Assembly: GCA_025370055.1 (NCBI GenBank)
Contig: CP073041.1
Location: 806,001-870,000, forward strand
Reading direction: 5' to 3'
Source: Woronichinia naegeliana WA131
GTDB taxonomy: Bacteria; Cyanobacteriota; Cyanobacteriia; Cyanobacteriales; Microcystaceae
DNA length: 64,000 nucleotides
In this document: piece by piece, positions 25,808 through 35,096 of the stretch
Numbering within the stretch: the stretch's first letter is position 1
Layout: each line of letters begins with the position of its first letter
Notes under the pieces: model-generated
The model's database searches: none
The model's input: the letters and a program-made list of their open reading frames with translations, nothing else
Told to the model about the DNA's origin: nothing
Position numbers and translations under genes: made by a program

Positions 25808-27409
25808 CTGACTTTTCCCGTTAAGTGCGGATTGCAAGCTGCCAGCCTTGGCAAAGGTCATGCAACTTCAACCAACCGCGCCAAAGGACTTGGATACCGA
25901 GAGGAGTTTTACGACGATGTTCAAGATAACCACCAAGAAAAGCAACAGACTCGACAGCCCAAGCAACAGTCAAAATAGGGGGAAGTTTTTGAGAGGCGGC
26001 TGCTTTTAACACCTGAAGTTGAAGAGGATTAAGAATTTCAATCGCGAGAGCATCGGGCTGGGTACGATGAAGATAAGTAACGTGTAAAAGTTCAACAGCA
26101 ATGACACTTAAAAAACCCAAAAGAGTTTTCATTCCATCAGAGGCAAGTCGATAACGCTCACTCTGACAACCAGACTTAAGGACTTTATGAAATTCTTCAA
26201 CCCGCCATCGGTAGGTGTACCAACGAAGAATAGTGACAGCCATCTCAATAGTCTCAACAACTTCTGTAGTCAGAAGCATCCAAGATAAAGGAGTTTCGCC
26301 TTCGGGACAATCGATTTCTGTCGCATAAACAGCATAGACATTCAACGGGTCACGATTATCAAAACGATAGGGAGTTCGTAGATTAACTGGGCAAAATCGG
26401 ACGGCAAGCTTAACCTTCCGTGCTTTTCTTTTTCCTGTACTCGGAATCTCGATTTCTTGATGAAAACGAATCGGTTCTGATTCCAAATGTTGCCAAAGTC
26501 GTTCACTATTTTTGTCTAAACTACGATTATGAGACGCTCTGACCAGCACTCCTGTATGCTTGAGTTGACGCACTGAGTCAAAGACTTCTGAAACATCTCC
26601 TTCTCTGTCAAATACATGAATTACCCTCGTTGAACTTTCTACCTGTTTCTCACAGGTGTTTAGAGCCTCTACCCATTTGTAGGATTCTTTTTCCTCAAAT
26701 GGTCTTTGACGAGCTGCTTTTCTTTGTTCTTTCTGTCTTTCTTTTTTCTGCTTCGCCGTTTCATCTGTTGGGGGCTTTTCTTTTACCTCCCTATTCCACA
26801 GTTTTTGCCATAATAAACCTAATACTTGTCCTTTTTCTGGCTCAATTGCTAAAGCACTATGCAGTATTAATCCATTCCCTCCTTTTCCAGTCGGCCCATA
26901 CCCTTCCCTTTTTTCCTTGATATTGCGATAATCTAAGAAGGTCGTATCTCCGACTGATAGCATTATCTTATATTCTTCTACGGCGGCAGTTGTCATTTCA
27001 CAGTGCGGCTCTATTATCTTGACAAAGTCTGTTTTCGGATTCCCAAAAATTCATAGGCCCTCTTTAACTCGTTTCCTCCCTTAAACACTTCTGATAAGGC
27101 TTTTCCAAACCCCTCACTTAACTTTTTCCCAATCGAGAAGGCACGATTGTTTAGCCTCTCGTCTCCCAATTCACAACTGGCAAAGTTTTTTGTCCACCAT
27201 TCCAACATTTTTTGACCTGCCCTTTAAGATTTTCTCCATTTTACAGTCTCATACTCCCTTCATCCTTTGTTTTTGAAATTTGAACGATAAGCGGGATGAT
27301 GGCTTCAGAATATTTTTTTCCTGTCAAGAGAATCATTACTCAAACCCTTGCCAGATAAAGCCTCTAGAAGTTTGCATTGCTGGATTTTGGACTTAACGGG
27401 AAAAGTCAG
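25808..27409 (-). mobile_element. IS4-family element (1602 bp) with 10-bp target duplication
   Basis: The inverted ends are CTGACTTTTCCCGTTAAGT at 25808 and its complement ending at 27409. GTTTTGATAT is duplicated at 25798-25807 and 27410-27419. It is a different IS4 subgroup from the element at 581-3427. It also places its own sequence between the caspase gene and its former promoter. Confidence 0.92.
25821..27208 (-). pseudogene. IS4-family transposase with a frameshift
   Basis: The N-terminal 64 codons (27208-27014: MLEWWTKNFASCELGDERLN) are the DNA-binding part of a Tn5-like/IS4Sa-type transposase. A one-base loss at the GGGAATCC stretch near 27049 throws the frame to a stop. The rest (391 codons) reads on in another frame. 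Catalytic marks are SVGDTTFLDYRN (first Asp), VIHVFDREGDVSEVF (second Asp) and the YREK motif in TYRWRVEEFHKVLKSG. Slippage could restore the product, but the simplest reading is a dead gene. Confidence 0.82.
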
Positions 27410-27811
27410 GTTTTGATATAACCTCGAATCTTAGAAGGAAGCGATTGCCCCTCAATCCAAACATCCCCTTCAAAACTAACTGACTTCACCTGATTTAATG
27501 GAATCGTTTCCGTTTCTCCCCCTGCCGCCACCGTTAACTTTATTTCCCCAAAAGCCGTTAACCGTCCCGTCAAAGGAGTCCCCTGCTTCCGTACCACCGT
27601 CGCCGTATCAGGTACAGCCACCTCCAAAACCGTTGATTGACTGCCAACACTTGCCGCCATCGAAGCCCAGAGCGTAATGCCGATTAATCCAGAAAAAATA
27701 CTTCCCCGCAAAATGACCTTATTCACAGAATTAACCCCTTAATATCCAGACAAATCAGAGATAATGGGATTTTAGCATAACTTTTTAGCCCAACTATCTG
27801 AGGTAATTAAA

Positions 27812-28615
27812 ATGGCCGAACCCCAGAATACTGAATTTAATCCCCTCGGCAAACTGATTAGTGTACTGGCTTTATTGGCCGCCGCGCTTTACTTCACCGG
27901 CTGGATTTATCGCTGGGCCTACTTTAGCTTTTTTCACCTCGAAGTTACGACCCTTAGCCTTCCCAACGAATCCTTTTATTTTGCCGCTTTTCAAACATTT
28001 TTTGGAGATATTTGGGCAATTCCCAGAAAAATCCTATTTTTAATCGTGATCATATTCGCTATTCTTATTACCTTTACAGTGCAAAAATGGCTTGGAAAAT
28101 ATCTAAAAAAATTACCGATCGCCTTCAATAAATCCCAAACCAAGATCATTAATTTTTTATCCTCTTTATTAAATGAATTTGTTATCGTTCTTTTTGTGTT
28201 GACGGCTCTCTTTTGGCTCGCAATCTGGCAAGCAAAGGATGATGCTTGGAATGATGCTGTTAACGAAACCTCTTCTTTACCAATTGTCACGATTGTTATG
28301 CCCAAAGATGCAGTATTGGGACGAAAATTTGATAATCCCTTAGAAAGTCGCTCGACAAAACCCAACTTACCAAAATTTAGTATTATCGGCGATCGTCAAT
28401 CCTACGAACGTTTGTTAGATAAAGAACTTAATGATATTAGTAACCCTGATAAACCTAGAGTTTGGCGACTTTTACTAAAGGGTGATGGCTACTCCTATAT
28501 TTTTCCAGCCCTACCTGAAAACAATCCTAAATTAACCGTTCCCGTTGTGATGGTTTATGAAAGAGATAACGGCGTTCAACTAACAATTTTAAATTCCTCT
28601 CTTGCTAAACCTTGA
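27812..28615 (+). CDS. Membrane protein of unknown function
   Basis: This 267-residue protein has three or four membrane helices: LISVLALLAAALYFTGWIY (about 14-32), a stretch around FYFAAFQTFFGDIWAIP, ILFLIVIIFAILITFTV (about 74-90) and FVIVLFVLTALFWLAIW (about 119-136). A soluble C-terminal domain of about 125 residues (IVTIVMPKDAVLGRKFDNPL to the end) follows. No family is recognised. It is divergent from the split gene at 27726 with 85 bp between starts, so they may share a promoter region. Confidence 0.68.
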   Translation: MAEPQNTEFNPLGKLISVLALLAAALYFTGWIYRWAYFSFFHLEVTTLSLPNESFYFAAFQTFFGDIWAIPRKILFLIVIIFAILITFTVQKWLGKYLKKLPIAFNKSQTKIINFLSSLLNEFVIVLFVLTALFWLAIWQAKDDAWNDAVNETSSLPIVTIVMPKDAVLGRKFDNPLESRSTKPNLPKFSIIGDRQSYERLLDKELNDISNPDKPRVWRLLLKGDGYSYIFPALPENNPKLTVPVVMVYERDNGVQLTILNSSLAKP

Positions 28616-28662
28616 TAATTCAAATATCTCAATCTTAAATCAACAACAAAGGATAAACCTAA

Positions 28663-28685
28663 GCGATCGCAGTTAAGTATTAGTG
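28663..28685. repeat. 23-bp repeat with HIP1 core, copy 1
   Basis: GCGATCGCAGTTAAGTATTA followed by GTG recurs with one mismatch at 29339-29361. Both lie just downstream of a DUF29 stop codon, which suggests that the DUF29 unit was duplicated along with its flank. Confidence 0.7.
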
Positions 28686-28729
28686 AATAGCAGGCGATCG
28701 CTATTCCCTGTCTTCTCCTTCCTTTTGAC

Positions 28730-29194
28730 TCACTGCGATCGCGGTAAAAAATCAAAATCTAAAACCTGTTCCCAGGAGTAAGGGCATTGGGCTGGAAAGG
28801 TAGAAGGAGGTAAACCTGTTTTGTCTATAGCTAACTTCCGAGCTTTACGATAAACGATCTCAAATTTAGCAAAAAGATAATTGTAGAGTGTCTTAGACTG
28901 GAAGCGTAATTCCAATTCATCTCGAAAATTACGAATTTCTTCGCACCACCCCCGATGACAGTAATCCCATTCTGACTGCCAATAATGATAAAGTAATAGA
29001 TGTTTTAATAATTGCTTGAGATAACTTTCTACTTGATGTCTTTGTTCATTCCCCAAAGCAGTTATTTCCTCGATTAAGTTTTCCAAATCTAAAGAATTAA
29101 AATCCCTTCGATGCAATTGCTCTAGGGTTTGATCGAGCCAAAGCATAAAATCTTGCTCATACAAAAGCTCAATTTTTGATGGTAATGGTATCAT
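28730..29194 (-). CDS. DUF29 family protein
   Basis: This 154-residue protein has the DUF29 layout: LLYEQDFMLWLDQTLEQLHR, then DLENLIEEITALGNEQRHQV, LLYHYWQSEWDYCHRGW, and the C-terminal FPAQCPYSWEQVLDFDFLP. It is a paralogue of the neighbours at 29498 and 15447, with the same C-terminal CP..WEQVLD-type ending as 15447. Function unknown. It probably has its own promoter in the 303-bp upstream gap. Confidence 0.87.
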   Translation of the reverse strand: MIPLPSKIELLYEQDFMLWLDQTLEQLHRRDFNSLDLENLIEEITALGNEQRHQVESYLKQLLKHLLLYHYWQSEWDYCHRGWCEEIRNFRDELELRFQSKTLYNYLFAKFEIVYRKARKLAIDKTGLPPSTFPAQCPYSWEQVLDFDFLPRSQ

Positions 29195-29497
29195 AGCTTT
29201 TTTCTAAACCGAATAAATATGTAACAATTGTCATAAAAACGAGGTATGGACAAAGGACTTAAGTCCCTTGTTAGCAAAATTAACAGATACTCCATAACAA
29301 TGAAAAACGCCATATTCCTATAATTGTAACGGGATCAGGCGATCGCAGTTAAATATTAGTGGAGAAAGCGATCGCTTTTGGATTAAGATGAAACGATCAC
29401 CTCTCAAATTTTATCTCGACAAAAAGAGATCGCCAATGCTGATTCAGCTTATCTAACAACCAATAGCTGCTAAACGTAACCATTATAACAAATCGCA
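29195..29497. other. Gap between two DUF29 genes
   Basis: This 303-bp stretch has two GCGATCGC sites and the second copy of the 23-bp repeat (29339-29361). I see no gene, RNA or terminator. Confidence 0.6.
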
Positions 29498-29935
29498 CTA
29501 ATTTCCCCATATATCTTCATTTAGAATTGTTTCAATTGTTTGCTCAAATGGACATTCTTCTGGAAAAGAAACTTTTTGATATTCTTTTTTTACTTTTAAT
29601 AAAGCTCGTTGCCAGGCATCATTAAAACTGATTTCCCATCGAGATTGAAGACTTGGTACTTGACTAATCAACAAATCAATTTCGGCTCGTTGATTACGAA
29701 TTGTTCTTTCCCAAGCATTGTAATCATAGGGAGAATCTACATAAAGACGTTTTAATAAATGTTCAAGTAAAATCATTAAACGAGAAATTAATTCCTTTTT
29801 TTGAGAAATCCCCAAGGCTTCAACCTCCTCAATTAAATTTTTAATATCCAAGTTTTCAAAATCATGTTTTTTTAATTTACTAACGGTATCTTCCACCCAC
29901 AGTAAAATATCCTTTTCATAAAGTGTGCTATCCAT
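29498..29935 (-). CDS. DUF29 family protein
   Basis: This 145-residue DUF29 member reads LYEKDILLWVEDTVSKLKKH, then DIKNLIEEVEALGISQKKEL, LLKRLYVDSPYDYNAWERTI and a C-terminal FPEECPFEQTIETILNEDIW. It is more divergent at the C-terminus than the other two. It may be transcribed on its own. Upstream lies a region with no recognisable gene up to 30150. Confidence 0.87.
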   Translation of the reverse strand: MDSTLYEKDILLWVEDTVSKLKKHDFENLDIKNLIEEVEALGISQKKELISRLMILLEHLLKRLYVDSPYDYNAWERTIRNQRAEIDLLISQVPSLQSRWEISFNDAWQRALLKVKKEYQKVSFPEECPFEQTIETILNEDIWGN

Positions 29936-30150
29936 GGTTATTCCTCTAACGCTTTTCTAGTAATTACTTATTTTATCTTTTTTGATGCTAATCGCCCCTT
30001 ACCCACAGATAAAAAGCGATCGCCGATTAATTGATACTGGGTAGTGTTCTGAATCTGTAGATAAGGCCAATTGTAATTAGTACACTGACAAGGTTCTAGA
30101 AAAGCGATCCGCAGGTCTAGAACATTACCAACGCTTTGTTCATTAAGCTT

Positions 30151-30756
30151 CTAGATATTGCATTCAAAAAGACGCATAAAGAAAAAAGTGACCATCTTGA
30201 GACCATAGGGAGATTTCCACCAGATCGCTGGAAAACAACCGCGAGGAGCGTTTAGAGAAAAATCCCATTGATCATAGACATCAAAACGAACCTGGCCATC
30301 TACCATCCAACCGACTTCTCTAGCGAAACTTGCCATAATTTTTCTATCTTGGGTTCTGAGGCTATCTAAGTTGCCCCCCCCCTTTTCATAAATTTCAAGT
30401 TGTATGCTAAATCCAAAACGATCTTGGCTATAGGTACGCCACAGACGATCAATCACTTGTAGAACATTGCAGGGAAACTTTGATAGGATTTCGGGAGCCA
30501 GATCATCTCTTTTCATGGCAACGGTTTCCAGAATTACTTGGTTTGTTTCTAGATCGGCCTCTTGAAAATGTCCTGAACTCAGGAATTGCTGGAGCCGACT
30601 GTAACGCTCAATGTCTGGAACTAAGAGTAGTTTTTCTTCCAAACTGGTTACTCGTTGGGTCAAGGTTGCTACCTGCTCGGAGAGGACAGCCCATTGTTGA
30701 CTAGGATCAGAGAGATTTGACGGATTGATAGGGTCTGGACTGGTGAGATCGGACAT
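30151..30756 (-). CDS. GUN4 domain-containing protein
   Basis: This 201-residue protein has a short coiled region (residues 20-45, WAVLSEQVATLTQRVTSLEE). A GUN4 domain follows: YSRLQQFLSSGHFQEADLET, EILSKFPCNVLQVIDRLWRT, DRFGFSIQLEIYEKGGGNLD and RGCFPAIWWKSPYGLKMVTF. Authentic Gun4 binds porphyrins and activates magnesium chelatase. This protein lacks the usual Gun4 length and has an N-terminal coil, so it is better called a GUN4-domain protein of unknown, possibly porphyrin-sensing, role. It stands 57 bp downstream of the deacetylase-family gene and points the same way. Confidence 0.85.
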   Translation of the reverse strand: MSDLTSPDPINPSNLSDPSQQWAVLSEQVATLTQRVTSLEEKLLLVPDIERYSRLQQFLSSGHFQEADLETNQVILETVAMKRDDLAPEILSKFPCNVLQVIDRLWRTYSQDRFGFSIQLEIYEKGGGNLDSLRTQDRKIMASFAREVGWMVDGQVRFDVYDQWDFSLNAPRGCFPAIWWKSPYGLKMVTFFFMRLFECNI

Positions 30757-30813
30757 GGAGATCAGTTCCTAGAAAGTCTAGTTCAACAAAAAGGATAACC
30801 TGAATTTGCTTCC

Positions 30814-31740
30814 CTAAAATGTCGGCTTGAAGGCTTTCCCCGCCATGACATCTCTAGCGGCTCGATGTAAAAGGGAATGACGATAAACTAAGGCCGTTAA
30901 ATCTTCGGCATAACCCCCCCCAATTACGCAGGCAACAGGATATCCACCGGCAAGACAGGTACTTAGGACTTGTCGTTCTCGTCGATATAGACCCATATCC
31001 GTAAGTGCGAGTTTACCGAGACGATCACCGATATGAGGATCAACCCCGGCATCATAAAGCACCAAATCCGGTTTAACCTGGGTGAGGAGATCGGGTAAAT
31101 ATTGGGCCAAAATTTGCAGATAACCGTCATCATCCAAGCCTTCCGGCAGAGGAATATCGAGATCACTGGTCTGTTTACGGGTAGGAAAATTCACTTCACA
31201 GTGCATAGAGAAGGTAAATACCTGGGGATCATCCCGAAAGATCCAGGCTGTCCCATCGCCCTGATGAACATCTAAATCCACGATTAGTACTCGCTCCACA
31301 AGCCCCTGATGCTGTAAAACGCGCACAGCGATCGCCAGGTCGTTAAAAATGCAAAATCCTGAACCGTAGCTGGGAAAAGCATGATGGGTTCCCCCGGCGG
31401 TATTACAAGCTAGACCCATTTCGAGGGCCAACTGGGCTGTTAAAATCGTTCCTCCCACGGCAGTACAAGTACGTCGCACTAATTCAGGACTCCAGGGTAA
31501 TCCAATCCGACGTTGGGCCTTGGCATCTAATGTTCCCTTGCAATAGCCTTCAACATAGTCGGGAGTATGGACTAATTGCAATATGGCCGATGAGGCGATC
31601 GCCGGCGTAAAACAGGAATCGAGGCTAATCACCTGATCTTTCAGCAGTAACTCGTACAATAGCTGAAATTTAAGCATTGGAAAGCGATGACCAGGCGGCA
31701 AGGGTGCGACATAGTGGGGATGGTAAACAACAGGAACCAT
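30814..31740 (-). CDS. Histone deacetylase family protein (class II-like amidohydrolase)
   Basis: This 308-residue zinc-dependent deacylase is of the arginase/deacetylase fold. Active-site features are GGTHHAFPSYGSGFCIFND (paired His), VLIVDLDVHQGDGTAWIF (metal-binding Asp and His) and YDAGVDPHIGDRLGKLALT (second metal Asp). Bacterial members act on acetylpolyamines, acetoin or acetyl-lysine. The substrate here cannot be told. The length is typical of the short bacterial class. It begins about 60 bp before the end of the cysS gene on the same strand. Confidence 0.9.
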   Translation of the reverse strand: MVPVVYHPHYVAPLPPGHRFPMLKFQLLYELLLKDQVISLDSCFTPAIASSAILQLVHTPDYVEGYCKGTLDAKAQRRIGLPWSPELVRRTCTAVGGTILTAQLALEMGLACNTAGGTHHAFPSYGSGFCIFNDLAIAVRVLQHQGLVERVLIVDLDVHQGDGTAWIFRDDPQVFTFSMHCEVNFPTRKQTSDLDIPLPEGLDDDGYLQILAQYLPDLLTQVKPDLVLYDAGVDPHIGDRLGKLALTDMGLYRRERQVLSTCLAGGYPVACVIGGGYAEDLTALVYRHSLLHRAARDVMAGKAFKPTF

Positions 31741-31801
31741 GGCGATCGCGGATTAAGTCTCTAGCGGGAAAAGTAATTGACTCCTCTCGTTGCGGCACAT
31801 T

Positions 31802-33250
31802 TTAACGATGCCATTTGGTGACACCGCCAGGCTGATCAATGAGGGTAATGCCTAGCTCCTTAAGTTGATCTCGTAGGCGATCGCTTTCTGCAAAGTCTTT
31901 ATTTTTTCGGGCGATCATGCGTTGTTGAATGAATTGCTCAATCTCTTGGTCATTCAGGTTATTTTCGGTAACGGATTCCTCACTAATAGGCGCGCTCGCT
32001 AATCCCAAGACTCCAGCGAGAGTAACTAAGGTTTGCCAAGGTAGTCGCAATTGCACTGGATCAGTTTCCGTCTGACCTTGATGGACAAGGATATTGCCCT
32101 CTTTCCGCAAGTCTTTTGCGAGTTCAAAGAGAATGGCTAACCCTTCCGCAAAATTAAAATCATCATTAACGGCTGCTTCAAAACGTTGCGTCCAATCATT
32201 GGCGAGGGGGGTTAAAGGGGAAAAGTCTAAATCCCAGCCAAATCTTGACCCGTAACTATATCCAAAGGCCAAACCTTCTCGTAAAGTCTGCCAACCATTC
32301 GTCGCCGCTTGTAAGGCTTCCTGGGTAAAGTCTAAGGGCTTGCGGTAATGACCTTGCAGCACAAATAAACGCACAGCCATCGGGTCAATTTGGGCCAGTA
32401 GCTCCCGAATGGTGGTGAAGTTCCCCAGGGATTTAGACATTTTTTCACCCTCCACCCTGACCATGCCATTGTGTAACCAATAATTTGCTAAAGGCTGACC
32501 TGTAGCGGCTTCGGATTGGGCAATTTCATTTTCATGGTGGGGAAAAATCAAATCACTGCCTCCAACATGGAGATCAATGGTGGGGCCTAAATAGTCTCGT
32601 ACCATTGCCGAACATTCAATGTGCCAGCCGGGCCGCCCTTCTCCCCAGGGGGAATCCCAAGCCGGTTCGCCAGGTTTAGCCGCTTTCCAAAGGGCAAAGT
32701 CAAAGGGATCTTTTTTCTTGGCTTCTTCGGGATCGGTGACTCGACCACTGGCTCCGGCCTGCATATCCTCTAATTTGCGCCCCGATAGTTTACCGTAGTC
32801 GGAAAAATGGCGTACTGAATAATAGACATCTCCTGCGGCTGGATAGGCATAACCCTGCTGTTCCAATTCAGCAACCAGTCGTTTAATCCCATCTAGGCTG
32901 TGGGTCGCACGGGGATAGGCGGTGGCTGGTTTGACCTGTAACTGTTCCATATCCTCAAAATAGGCGGCAATAAAGCGTTCCGAAACCGCCTCCATTGTCG
33001 AGCCTTCCTGTTTAGCCCGATTGAGGATTTTATCGTCAATATCGGTAAAGTTTTGGATATATTGCACGGCATAACCGAGCCATTCTAGGTAGCGTCTAAC
33101 CACATCCCAGGTAATACAGGTACGGGCATGACCCAAATGACAATAGTCATAGACGGTAATCCCACAGCAATACATCTTCACCTTTCCCGCTTCTAGGGGA
33201 ACAAAGGTTTGTTTTTGACGGGTTAGGGTGTTGTACAGGCTCAGGGTCAT
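31802..33250 (-). CDS. cysS: Cysteinyl-tRNA synthetase
   Basis: This 482-residue class I synthetase charges tRNA-Cys. Marks are the N-terminal [20 protein letters not shown] with the HIGH-type HLGH and a zinc Cys, WHIECSAM with the second zinc Cys, [12 protein letters not shown] (His and Glu ligands) and [11 protein letters not shown] (KMSKS loop). The start [11 protein letters not shown] at 33250 gives the normal family N-terminus. An in-frame extension of 74 codons upstream lacks similarity and was rejected. The upstream 150 bp contain GCGATCGC sites and no obvious promoter. Confidence 0.96.
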   Translation of the reverse strand: MTLSLYNTLTRQKQTFVPLEAGKVKMYCCGITVYDYCHLGHARTCITWDVVRRYLEWLGYAVQYIQNFTDIDDKILNRAKQEGSTMEAVSERFIAAYFEDMEQLQVKPATAYPRATHSLDGIKRLVAELEQQGYAYPAAGDVYYSVRHFSDYGKLSGRKLEDMQAGASGRVTDPEEAKKKDPFDFALWKAAKPGEPAWDSPWGEGRPGWHIECSAMVRDYLGPTIDLHVGGSDLIFPHHENEIAQSEAATGQPLANYWLHNGMVRVEGEKMSKSLGNFTTIRELLAQIDPMAVRLFVLQGHYRKPLDFTQEALQAATNGWQTLREGLAFGYSYGSRFGWDLDFSPLTPLANDWTQRFEAAVNDDFNFAEGLAILFELAKDLRKEGNILVHQGQTETDPVQLRLPWQTLVTLAGVLGLASAPISEESVTENNLNDQEIEQFIQQRMIARKNKDFAESDRLRDQLKELGITLIDQPGGVTKWHR

Positions 33251-33401
33251 GTTTCTGGTTAGGCGATCGCGGCACAAAATAGGGTGATATACCGTGGGAA
33301 AATTGAGGGAAAACAAGCTAGGGGCGATCGCCACGATCTCGATCCAAGTAGAAATGGTGGCTACGCGGGTAAAGTTACAAGTAAAGTTAACCGGCCTGAC
33401 C

Positions 33402-34331
33402 CTAAGCTGTTTTTTTCGGAGCGGGTTGTCTAATTGGTTTGAGATACTTAGGCGTTCTGAGGGTGGGTTCATCCAAGAGCGTCACGAAACCAAAGCAATT
33501 TTTGGCTGGAATAAAACGGGCTTCCAATTGGCAGAAGTAGCGTTCGGGTTTTTTATCCTCTTCTTTCGGAGCCTTGGGATTAAAGTAGAAAGGCTTAACG
33601 GGAGAGTCCTGCCATAGCAAGGGTAAATGATTGGATTTGCACTTGTCCCAATCCCCTAACCTTTCATTCCGATAGATGCTTAGGACTGGGCGTTTATATT
33701 GGGGGATAAACTGCCAAAGACCCCGCAGAATAAAAATATTGAGAGTATCTGCTTCTCTGAGTTCAGTCTGAAAAGCAACCAATTGGAAACCCAGGTTAAC
33801 GGTCATGCGATCGCCTTTGAGAGGATACCAGGCTTTTGGATAAACTCGGAGGTAAAGTTCCGTTTCGAGAGCTAGGGCCCGTTTCAAAAGTAGCTTTTTG
33901 CCCATCAAGGGATAAACATTGTCTCCTATCTTTACTTGATATTTCCCCTCTTCGGCGGATTGAATCAGCCCCTTGATCACGCCAACTCCCTGGAAAAACA
34001 ACTTTGCTTTTTCTGTTTTCTCTGGTTGCTCTGAGTCCGCTTCCCCAAGCACTGCCGTCTCTGGCTCTGGATTTTCTAGTACTGGTGCTACAGTTGGCTC
34101 TACTGGTGCATCAACTTCTGGCTCCACTGAGACAACTTCCTTGGTTTCAGGAATAACCTCTGGTTTCGATTTCTGTTTAGTTGCTGCTTTGGTCTTTTTC
34201 GCCTTGGTGGGAACTGGCTCTTTAACCGGAGTCGTTTCTGGCGTTACCTGCTGACTAGGAACTTCAGGTTCTGGCGGTTTTTCCGCCTCAGGCTTGGAAT
34301 TTTTTTTGAGTCCAACAATTTTCAAGGTCAT
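33402..34331 (-). CDS. Conserved cyanobacterial protein with low-complexity N-terminus
   Basis: This 309-residue protein has two parts. Residues 1-105 are Pro/Glu/Lys/Val-rich and probably disordered (PEAEKPPEPEVPSQQVTPET). Residues 108-300 are a compact region (LFFQGVGVIKGLIQSAEEGK, LGFQLVAFQTELREADTLNI, LSIYRNERLGDWDKCKSNHL). I recall the globular part as a conserved hypothetical in cyanobacteria but cannot give a function. It ends with basic KYLKPIRQPAPKKTA. It is transcribed toward cysS, 150 bp away. Confidence 0.65.
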   Translation of the reverse strand: MTLKIVGLKKNSKPEAEKPPEPEVPSQQVTPETTPVKEPVPTKAKKTKAATKQKSKPEVIPETKEVVSVEPEVDAPVEPTVAPVLENPEPETAVLGEADSEQPEKTEKAKLFFQGVGVIKGLIQSAEEGKYQVKIGDNVYPLMGKKLLLKRALALETELYLRVYPKAWYPLKGDRMTVNLGFQLVAFQTELREADTLNIFILRGLWQFIPQYKRPVLSIYRNERLGDWDKCKSNHLPLLWQDSPVKPFYFNPKAPKEEDKKPERYFCQLEARFIPAKNCFGFVTLLDEPTLRTPKYLKPIRQPAPKKTA

Positions 34332-34712
34332 GGTGATGCCCCTCTGGATATTTTCGTGGTTAAGGTGTAAAGGTCTTTTTTGTCCTGTCCGTTCTATTAA
34401 TATTAGAGCTAATCCTATGATCTATGACTAGAAAATCGAGAATTCTGTACAACTCTTTCTAGCTAAGGTTTTTCATCATCAGGAAATGGGTTTGAAACCA
34501 GGGCAAACGCATCAAAATTCTAGACTCTTTATTTGACAAGCCTTTTAGCATTTCATAAAAAATCAATAATGATTGCTGAAACCTTTACCTAGCCTATCAT
34601 TCAAAAATAAGATGCGTTTGCCCTGGGTTTGAAACCCCGTCGCTCTATGAGGGCTTTATCTTGTTGGTGCCATAGGTCAAACTGCAACAAATTAGGGCAT
34701 TCACACCGTCTT
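34332..34712. other. Intergenic region containing a small MITE-like element
   Basis: Apart from the foldback element at 34500-34624 I see no gene here. The remainder holds AT-rich promoter-like sequence upstream of 34331. Confidence 0.6.
34500..34624. mobile_element. MITE-like element (125 bp) with 12-bp direct repeats
   Basis: The perfect 14-bp inverted ends are AGGGCAAACGCATC (34500-34513) and GATGCGTTTGCCCT (34611-34624). The 12-bp sequence GGGTTTGAAACC is repeated directly on both outer sides (34488-34499 and 34625-34636). There is no coding capacity. No full-length element with these ends is in the window. Confidence 0.8.
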
Positions 34713-35003
34713 TCAGGGAGCGATCGCATTAATTTTGCGTGCCAGTTCCAGATCTAGGGCGGTAATTCCTCCGGCATCATGGGTGGTGAGATCGATGGTG
34801 ACACGGTTATAGACATTAGACCATTCAGGATGATGCCCCATCGCTTCCGCCGAGATCGCAATACTAGACATAAAACCAAAAGCTTCTACAAAGGATTGAA
34901 ATTGAAGTTGACGATGCAGTTTGCCATTGACGACTTGCCAACCCATCAAAGATTCTAAGGCAAGGTTAAGTTCCTGGTTGGATAGACAGGGGGGAACAGC
35001 CAT
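34713..35003 (-). CDS. Pterin-4a-carbinolamine dehydratase
   Basis: This 96-residue protein of the PCD/DCoH family dehydrates 4a-hydroxy-tetrahydropterin. Family marks are [40 protein letters not shown] with His, [20 protein letters not shown] (the conserved HHPEW region and T.HD) and [17 protein letters not shown] at the end. The length is typical. It is divergent from the glycosyltransferase gene by 93 bp. Confidence 0.93.
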   Translation of the reverse strand: MAVPPCLSNQELNLALESLMGWQVVNGKLHRQLQFQSFVEAFGFMSSIAISAEAMGHHPEWSNVYNRVTIDLTTHDAGGITALDLELARKINAIAP

Positions 35004-35096
35004 CGTTTGAGTCTCCTAGAGATAGAATAATGAGATAATGCTCTTCGATTCCTATTTATTTTATTGTAAAACCCCAGTCAATCTTGATGATTAACA

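Larger units (their letters stand above)
25599..27726 (-). pseudogene. Secreted protein gene split by an IS4 element
   Basis: The 5' part (27726-27420) encodes a signal peptide (LIGITLWASMAASVGSQS) and a domain with LEVAVPDTATVVRKQGTPLT. Without the IS and one 10-bp duplication the frame runs through RGYIKTWPGVPIKAFRLQKS and ends at the stop 25599-25601 (EAFSMPKK), giving about 175 residues. The only insertion visible is the IS, so inactivation looks recent. The N-terminal part has a FecR-like flavour, but I cannot name the family. It lies just upstream of the caspase gene in the same direction. Confidence 0.83.

Noticed and set aside
30039-30058. Short match (TAGTGTTCTGAATCTGT) to the ISKra4-like remnant at 12431
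   Set aside because: About 17 bases only and no element ends around it. It could be a relic but cannot be supported.
33251-33472. 74-codon N-terminal extension of cysS
   Set aside because: The extension has no similarity to cysteinyl-tRNA synthetases and overlaps the end of the neighbouring gene. The ATG at 33250 gives the normal N-terminus.
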